Positions 30,811 to 35,791 of a DNA stretch of 35,791 bases are shown piece by piece. The position numbers and the translations under genes are program-made. The stretch is from NCBI GenBank assembly GCA_038230695.1, contig JBBRMT010000015.1, positions 1 through 35,791 on the forward strand, read 5' to 3'. Origin of the DNA: QHBQ01 sp038230695. Lineage in GTDB: Bacteria > Chloroflexota > Chloroflexia > QHBQ01. Each line of letters opens with the position of its first letter. Within the stretch, counting starts at the first letter, position 1. The notes under the pieces were generated by a model. That model was given only the letters and a program-made list of their open reading frames with translations, was not told where the DNA came from and ran no database searches.

Positions 30811-32925
30811 ATGCAGCCATCCGCCGCTCGCCAACTCAAAACTCAAAACTCAAAACTCAAAACTCAAGACCTTGCGCTGGTGGTGGCCTGTGCCATCTTT
30901 GCCACCCTCACCATTTACCAGCTTAACTTGCCAGGGCTGTATGCCGATGAGGCCCTCGATGTCGTTCCTGCCATGCAGTTGCTGAATCAGCAGTCAATTG
31001 ACTTCGGAGCGGTGCGCGGCGCGTACTTTCCGCTGGGCGGGCTGAAGCTGCCGGTGATGAATAGCGATTATCAGGGCGTGGTCGGCACCTACGGGGCGCT
31101 GCCGTTCCTTGCCGTTGGTGGGGTCAACGTCTACAGCATACGGATGTTCACCATTGTTACTGGCATCATCGCCATGATTCTCGCCTACTACTGGGGCAGC
31201 ACCCTGCTGGGCGCAAACGTGGCGGCAATTGCCGTGCTACTGCTGGCGTTCAGCCCCTCATGGGTGTTCTGGAGCCGCATCGGTATCTACGTGGTCGCCC
31301 AGGTGGTGCCAATCACTATCGGCGCTATGTATTGTCTGTTCCGCTGGTGGCGGGGAGGCCGTGATCGGTGGCTGGTGGCAGGCGCGTTCCTTATGGGCAT
31401 GGGTTTCAGCACCAAGTTCCTGTTCCTCTGGTTGCCGATGGCCCTGCTGGTCAGCTACGGGCTATTCAGCGCCCCGCGTATTCGCGCCCTGGGTTGGTCG
31501 GCGGGGCTACGCGGCGTGGGTGAGGCCGGGCCGCCCCGCCGCTTCATCCGCAATACGCTGATCAGCCTGGTAGCATTCGTAATCGGCGCGTTCCCCATCG
31601 TCTGGTACAATCTGACCACTCGTGGCACCTACCATGTGCTGATTGATAACCTGCTGCACACCAGCAAAGGGGTGAACAATGCCGACCTGCTGCACAATCT
31701 GCATCAAGTGGTAGGCGACTTCCAGGTGCTTCTCGATGGCAGCTTCTTCTGGTTTCAGTCATACGGCGGCCAGCCCTACCACAATCCATTCTACCCCCTC
31801 GCCTACATAGCCGCGCTCGCCCTGCTGCTGGGTGGTATCGTTGTTGCGGGGCGCAACGCCGTGTCCCCACCCCCTCCCGATGGCAGGGGAGAGTATGCCC
31901 TCCCCAACGATAGGGCAGGGCTGGGGAGGGGGTTCGTTGCCGAACTCGCGCTATTGGTAAGTGCGCTGGGGTTCTTCATGGCCTGGTGGTATGTGGGGGA
32001 AGGGGCAATCATTTTCGAGTTGGCCTTCTTCATCTGCTTTGGATTGTTGCTGGGCCGCCTGGCGATCGTGCCAAGCCGCAACTGGTATCACCGCCCCATC
32101 GTCTTCCTTACCCTGATATCTGCATTGATTGTGGCGATGAGCGCGGTGACGGTCTCAGAGATATTGCCCACCCACCTGCTACTATTGCTGCCCGCACCGC
32201 AACTGACGATTGCCGCCGCGCTGGTGGCTCTTGCCAACGCGCTGCGCGGCTATCTGGCGCGGCGCACCATGCCACGGGCCAGCGCGATTACCACTGCTGG
32301 CGTGGCTGTGGCGTTGCTTTTCGCGCTGCTGCTCTCCGACTTCCTGGTGGATAGCGCCTACCACCGCGACCTGGCGAAACAGGGGGGTTACATCACCTTC
32401 TCGGATGCCATCTATACGCTGAACGATTATCTGCTGCAACGCGGCGACACCCAGCCGGTGCTGATGGATTGGGGCTTCCAGTACAATTTGCAGGTGTTGA
32501 GCGACGGCAAGCTGAGCCCGCTTGCCATCTTCCAGTACACCCCCGCTCCTAATGCCGCCTTCTACAACGCGCTCGATGTCACCCTGAAGAACCCCGCCAA
32601 CCTGTACATCTTCCACATCCCCGAAGCGGCGGCGGGCTATCCGGGCCGCTACCCCGCCTTTATGTCTGAGACTAAAAAGCTTGGTCTCATCCCACACCTG
32701 GAGCGCACCTTCTACCACCACGACGGCCTGCCAGTGTACGAGGTATGGAGCGCGAAATTAAATGGTGAAGCCGTTCCTAAAAACTGGGAACGGCTTCACC
32801 GTTTGTTGCTATTCCTTCTGCCTTCCGCCTTCTACCTTCCGCCTTCTACCTTCCGCCAATCGGCGCAAGCGCCACCTCGGATAGCGGGGGCAGAATGGCA
32901 GCAGCGGTGGGCGCATCGTCGGTGA
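30811..32925 (+). CDS. Polytopic membrane glycosyltransferase (GT39/ArnT-like)
   Basis: ATG 30811 is chosen because AAAGGA lies 6-7 nt upstream (ATG 30808 is also possible); the product has 704 residues. The first codons run through a heptamer array (QLKTQNSKLKTQ), then about ten to twelve membrane segments follow. The first external loop has LYADEALDVVPAMQLL, and the acidic DEA fits the catalytic Asp region of GT-C enzymes that use polyprenyl-phosphate sugars. Residues about 351-375 (PPPPDGRGEYALPNDRAGLG) come from an in-frame palindromic element between membrane segments. The soluble C-terminal part should lie outside. From about residue 652 the frame runs through a terminator-like hairpin and a heptamer array into the 3' end of the convergent ABC gene, so the original stop seems lost. 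Confidence 0.78.
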   Translation: MQPSAARQLKTQNSKLKTQDLALVVACAIFATLTIYQLNLPGLYADEALDVVPAMQLLNQQSIDFGAVRGAYFPLGGLKLPVMNSDYQGVVGTYGALPFLAVGGVNVYSIRMFTIVTGIIAMILAYYWGSTLLGANVAAIAVLLLAFSPSWVFWSRIGIYVVAQVVPITIGAMYCLFRWWRGGRDRWLVAGAFLMGMGFSTKFLFLWLPMALLVSYGLFSAPRIRALGWSAGLRGVGEAGPPRRFIRNTLISLVAFVIGAFPIVWYNLTTRGTYHVLIDNLLHTSKGVNNADLLHNLHQVVGDFQVLLDGSFFWFQSYGGQPYHNPFYPLAYIAALALLLGGIVVAGRNAVSPPPPDGRGEYALPNDRAGLGRGFVAELALLVSALGFFMAWWYVGEGAIIFELAFFICFGLLLGRLAIVPSRNWYHRPIVFLTLISALIVAMSAVTVSEILPTHLLLLLPAPQLTIAAALVALANALRGYLARRTMPRASAITTAGVAVALLFALLLSDFLVDSAYHRDLAKQGGYITFSDAIYTLNDYLLQRGDTQPVLMDWGFQYNLQVLSDGKLSPLAIFQYTPAPNAAFYNALDVTLKNPANLYIFHIPEAAAGYPGRYPAFMSETKKLGLIPHLERTFYHHDGLPVYEVWSAKLNGEAVPKNWERLHRLLLFLLPSAFYLPPSTFRQSAQAPPRIAGAEWQQRWAHRR
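30834..30868. repeat. Heptamer array, unit ACTCAAA, five copies
   Basis: Four exact units are followed by ACTCAAG. It lies in the first codons of the GT39-like gene and encodes the QLKTQNSKLKTQ segment. Confidence 0.92.
31865..31935. repeat. GC-rich palindromic element pair inside the GT39-like gene
   Basis: CCCCACCCCCTCCC...GGCAGGGGAG is followed by CCCTCCCCAAC...GGGCAGGGCTGGGGAGGGGG. The same building blocks lie at 8419-8452 and 21195-21281. The frame is kept, adding about 24 residues. Confidence 0.75.
32764..32800. terminator. Strong hairpin, probable bidirectional terminator, inside the 3' end of the GT39-like frame
   Basis: GGTGAAGCCGTTCC (32764-32777) pairs perfectly over 14 bp with GGAACGGCTTCACC (32787-32800) around a 9-nt loop. 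On the minus strand ATTTAATTT follows, and on the plus strand GTTTGTTG. It serves best as the end of the leftward ABC transcript. Confidence 0.8.
32814..32855. repeat. Heptamer array, units CCTTCCG and CCTTCTA, six copies
   Basis: CCTTCTG, CCTTCCG, CCTTCTA, CCTTCCG, CCTTCTA, CCTTCCG run in tandem. On the minus strand one CCTTCTA unit supplies the TAG stop of the ABC gene (32846-32848). On the plus strand the array is read as part of the GT39-like tail. Confidence 0.92.
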
Positions 32926-34846
32926 AGTTGCGGGTGTAGAGGCGGAAGTAGAGACCTTCTTGCTGCAATAGTTCGGTGTGGCTGCCTTCTTCGACTAGCT
33001 GACCCTTGTCCAGCACCAGGATGCGGTCGGCGTTCTGGATGGTGGTGAGGCGGTGGGCAATTACCAGCGTGGTGCGCCCGCGCATCAGCCGATCCAATGC
33101 CTCCTGCACCAGATGCTCCGACTCGTTGTCCAGGCTGGAGGTGGCCTCGTCGAGGATGAGCAGGCGGGGGTCGCGCAAGATGGCGCGGGCGATGGCGATG
33201 CGTTGGCGTTGCCCTCCGCTCAGTTTGACCCCACGTTCGCCAACCACACTGGCGTAGCCGTCGGGGAAGGCAGCGATAAACTCGTGGGCGTTGGCCGCCT
33301 GCGCCGCCGCTGCAATCTCCGCATCGCTGGCGTTCAGCTTGCCATAGGCAATGTTATCACGGATGCTGCCGCCGAAAAGGGCCGCCTCCTGCGGTACAAT
33401 GGCAATCTGCGCCCGCAAGCTGGCGACCTGCACGCTGCGGATGTCGTAGCCATCCACGGTGATGCGCCCGCCGCTCACATCGTAGAAGCGGGGTATGAGG
33501 TTGGCAATAGTGGTCTTGCCCGCGCCGCTCGGTCCTACCAGGGCGATAACCTGCCCCGGCGCGGCCTGCCAGCTAAGGTCGTGCAGCACGGTGGGGTTGC
33601 GCTTGCCTTCCTCATTGTCGGCATAGCTGAAGTCCACATGGTCGAAGGCAAGCGCCCCCTGAACTAGCGGCAGTGCAGGGGCATTAGACGGGTCAATGAT
33701 GTCGGATTTGGCATCCAGCAACTCGAACACCCGATCCGCCGCGCCTATCGCCTCCTGCACCTGACCGTATAGCCCAGCTAGACTGGCGATGGGGCCAACT
33801 ACCGCGAACATATAGAGGATGAAGGAGATGAGCTGGCCGCTGGAGATATGTCCGTTCAGCACCTCCTGCCCGCCGAACCACAGCACGCCGGTGATTGCGC
33901 TAAAGGCGACCAGTGAAATCAGCGGCACAAACACGGAGCGCAGATTGATGCGCTTGAGCGCCAGCATGAACGATTCATTGACCGCCTCGCTGAACCGCCC
34001 TACCTCGTAATCCTCATTGGTAAATGCCTTGACTGTGCGGATGCCGGTTAGCGTCTCCTCTAGTACAGTGGTAGCCACGCCCAACGCCGCCTGCACCTGC
34101 TCGGAGATGCGCCGCAACCGGCCGCCAAAGAAGAAGCCAATGCCCACCACCGGCGGGATGACCAGCAGGATGACCAGAGTTAGCCGCCAGTCGGTAAAGA
34201 GCAGGATGGTAACTGCACCCACCAGGGTGATGACCTGCTGCACCAGGGTGAGAATGTTCTCGCTGACCGCTGCCTGAACCTTGACCACATCGTTAGTGGT
34301 GCGCGACATTAGTTCACCGACCCGATGCTGATTGTAGAAACTGAGGTCGAGTGATTGCAGCCGCTTGTATATGTCAATGCGGATGTTGGTGACGATGCGT
34401 TCGCCGATGTAAGCAAGGTTGTAGGTTTGGATGTAGTTGAACAGGCTTTGCAGCAAGAAAGTGCCAAGCAGTCCGAGAGCAATCAGGTTGAGCAGGTTGC
34501 CGTCGCGCTGGGTGAAGACACTATCCACCAGATGCTGCACCACCCAGGGCAGCACCAGGCCGAGCAGGGTAGCGATGATCAGGCAGATACCGCCGAGGAT
34601 GAAGCGTCCGCGATAAGGGCCGACGTAGCCGAGCAGCCGCCGATAGGTGCCGAATAGAGCCGCACGGGTAAGCGGCTTGCGCTCCTTGCGCTTCTTCTCC
34701 TCCTCGTCCTCTTTCGGCTTCGGCTGCTTGCCGATGCTAGTTACCATAGTCAGCAGGTTGGGGCGCTGCTGCTGCTGCTCCTGCTCCTCTTGTTCGTGCT
34801 TCTTTTGCTCCTGATCTTCTTGCGGGTTAAGCGCTTGCTCATCCAT
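32846..34846 (-). CDS. ABC exporter half-transporter (MsbA/MDR type)
   Basis: The product has 666 residues; ATG 34846 has GAGAGGAA about 9 nt upstream. An unusual N-terminal extension of about 58 residues is rich in Glu, Gln and Lys (EQEEQEQQQQ, EDEEEKKRKERK), probably cytosolic and disordered. The six-helix membrane domain (about 80-370) has typical FYNQHRVGELMSRTTNDV and EETLTGIRTVKAFTNE. The nucleotide-binding domain (about 400-640) is complete: Walker A GPSGAGKTT with Lys444, Q-loop IVPQEAALF, signature LSGGQRQRIAIARA, Walker B LLILDEATSSLD and the H-loop VIAHRLTT. It should work as a homodimer exporting lipids, glycolipids or drugs. The upstream alpha/beta hydrolase gene is 66 bp away on the same strand. 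Confidence 0.95.
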   Translation of the reverse strand: MDEQALNPQEDQEQKKHEQEEQEQQQQRPNLLTMVTSIGKQPKPKEDEEEKKRKERKPLTRAALFGTYRRLLGYVGPYRGRFILGGICLIIATLLGLVLPWVVQHLVDSVFTQRDGNLLNLIALGLLGTFLLQSLFNYIQTYNLAYIGERIVTNIRIDIYKRLQSLDLSFYNQHRVGELMSRTTNDVVKVQAAVSENILTLVQQVITLVGAVTILLFTDWRLTLVILLVIPPVVGIGFFFGGRLRRISEQVQAALGVATTVLEETLTGIRTVKAFTNEDYEVGRFSEAVNESFMLALKRINLRSVFVPLISLVAFSAITGVLWFGGQEVLNGHISSGQLISFILYMFAVVGPIASLAGLYGQVQEAIGAADRVFELLDAKSDIIDPSNAPALPLVQGALAFDHVDFSYADNEEGKRNPTVLHDLSWQAAPGQVIALVGPSGAGKTTIANLIPRFYDVSGGRITVDGYDIRSVQVASLRAQIAIVPQEAALFGGSIRDNIAYGKLNASDAEIAAAAQAANAHEFIAAFPDGYASVVGERGVKLSGGQRQRIAIARAILRDPRLLILDEATSSLDNESEHLVQEALDRLMRGRTTLVIAHRLTTIQNADRILVLDKGQLVEEGSHTELLQQEGLYFRLYTRNFTDDAPTAAAILPPLSEVALAPIGGR

Positions 34847-34912
34847 GCTGCGGCGTTCCTCTCTACTTTGTTATACCCCATTATGACAAACTGCCGCCAA
34901 GCGATGTTTCAG

Positions 34913-35791
34913 TTAAATCTCAGTGAGGAACTTCTGGATGCGCCGCCGCGTGCTGATGCCGAACAACTCTGTGGTGTGGCTGTGGCCGCTCAACACCAGG
35001 CGTGCGCCCCAGCGTTGGGCCAGACGGGCGGTGTATTCGGGGAAGGCCACCCGATCCGCGCTGCCCTGCATCAGCATGACCCGCTGCGGGTCAATCACCA
35101 GTGGATAACGGCCGGGGAAAATTGCCTTCAACGCCAGGGCGGTTGCCTGTGGGGACAGACCCTGCTCGCGCAACCCCACCCGTACCTGCCGCGATAGGCG
35201 CGATCGCCAGAACACACGGTCGAGGCGCACGGCGGGCATAATCGGGATGGCGTAGGCGATGCGCGGCTCGAACTGGGCGACCAGCGCGGTGATTAGCCCA
35301 CCCAGGCTCTCGCCCGCCACCCCTACACTCTCCACCCCCTGGGCCAGCAGCCAGCTAATCATTACCTGCGTATCCCAGACCGACTGCTGCACCGTGCTGA
35401 CTGTCTGCGGCAGGTTCGCGCCGATGCTGAACTCGCCACTGTAGCGCGACCGCTGCGGGCTGCGCTGCATATGGTAAGGCTGCTCTACCAGCAACAGGTT
35501 CATCCCCAGCGGACCTAGCCAGCGCAAGCCCAGGTTGAGGCGCATCTGCAAGCGCCGCACCCCCCAGCCGTGTACGTAAATCATGGTTGGCGCGGTAGGG
35601 CGGTCGGTGCGATATAGGTGCAGAGCGTGGATGAGGTTGTTAGGTGGTGGGCTTGGCACCGGGCTGGCGACACTGACGCTATCCAGAGTGTAATCTTTGC
35701 GCCAGCGGCGGTTGCGACGGTTGAGCAACGGCAGAAGCTCGGTTGGTTGGCTAATAGCCTCACGTACATCCAGGGAGGGTGCAGGCGGCCA
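34913..35791 (-). CDS. Alpha/beta hydrolase (ABHD18/DUF2048-like); N-terminus beyond the right edge
   Basis: The frame is open to the right edge (about 292 codons seen), and the upstream residues PSLDVREAISQPTELLPLLN look like real protein, so the start lies outside; TTG 35728 is not needed. The oxyanion motif MIYVHGWG, the loop LLLVEQPYHMQRSPQRSRYSG, the nucleophile elbow GESLGG (Ser), an acid in QGSADRVAFP (Asp) and a His in LSGHSHTT give a full catalytic triad. The PYHxxR...SGE pattern resembles the ABHD18 group. It is probably a cytoplasmic esterase or lipase-like enzyme; the substrate is unknown. It lies 66 bp upstream of the ABC exporter and may share its transcript. Confidence 0.8.
   Translation of the reverse strand, partial: WPPAPSLDVREAISQPTELLPLLNRRNRRWRKDYTLDSVSVASPVPSPPPNNLIHALHLYRTDRPTAPTMIYVHGWGVRRLQMRLNLGLRWLGPLGMNLLLVEQPYHMQRSPQRSRYSGEFSIGANLPQTVSTVQQSVWDTQVMISWLLAQGVESVGVAGESLGGLITALVAQFEPRIAYAIPIMPAVRLDRVFWRSRLSRQVRVGLREQGLSPQATALALKAIFPGRYPLVIDPQRVMLMQGSADRVAFPEYTARLAQRWGARLVLSGHSHTTELFGISTRRRIQKFLTEI

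Overview
The window looks like a piece of a Chloroflexota (filamentous, Chloroflexia-like) chromosome. This is an inference from gene style, not from a marker gene. The supporting signs are high G+C, secreted proteins with long Thr-Pro linkers, the YFERAEFEYHPEN-type secreted module, choice-of-anchor A domains, abundant interspersed palindromes and heptamer arrays, and an EAD-TPR protein. No tRNA, rRNA, CRISPR array, transposase or phage gene was seen.

Layout. (a) 1-5506 (-): a giant secreted repeat protein, open at the left edge, with at least five choice-of-anchor A domains joined by Thr-Pro linkers. (b) 5846-7945 (+): a membrane-anchored PQQ-like beta-propeller protein. (c) 7976-12220 (-): two family 2 glycosyltransferases overlapping by 4 bp, behind a secreted module/propeller protein. 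(d) 12527-16714 (+): fabF, a NERD-like membrane protein and a penicillin-binding transpeptidase. (e) 16723-18264 (-): an ArsR-type regulator fused to two SRPBCC domains, with an excellent sigma70 promoter overlapped by a dyad. (f) 18489-22711 (+): glycogen synthase, a GalT/HIT-like protein, an SPFH protein and an alkyltransferase-like DNA repair protein. (g) 22776-24268 (-): a cluster of small paralogous lipoproteins, one frameshifted and one reduced to a tail. (h) 24416-28101 (+): a large secreted BNR/YCF48-like propeller gene broken by two frameshifts and a nonsense codon. (i) 28164-29450 (-): another Chloroflexota-type secreted protein. (j) 29862-30656 (-): an EAD7-like plus TPR protein with a probable 3' frameshift. 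(k) 30811-32925 (+): a GT39-like membrane glycosyltransferase converging on and overlapping (l) 32846-34846 (-), an ABC exporter. (m) 34913-right edge (-): an ABHD18-like alpha/beta hydrolase.

Much of the window serves the cell surface: adhesin-like repeats, secreted propellers, lipoproteins, glycosyltransferases, a PBP and an exporter. Housekeeping genes (fabF, glgA) are interspersed. Two things stand out. First, seven different 7-bp tandem arrays sit at gene borders or inside gene ends, and two families of GC-rich palindromes are scattered around, some inserted in frame inside genes. Second, reading-frame lesions cluster between about 22.8 and 29.9 kb, while the very repetitive 5.5 kb gene at the left edge is intact. 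This suggests regional gene decay or phase variation rather than uniform sequencing error, although sequencing error cannot be excluded.

No complete, clearly new multi-gene system could be demonstrated. The best leads are the tandem choice-of-anchor A adhesin, the ArsR-SRPBCC-SRPBCC fusion with its own internal start and autoregulatory-looking promoter, the lipoprotein cluster divergent from the broken propeller gene, and the heptamer arrays.
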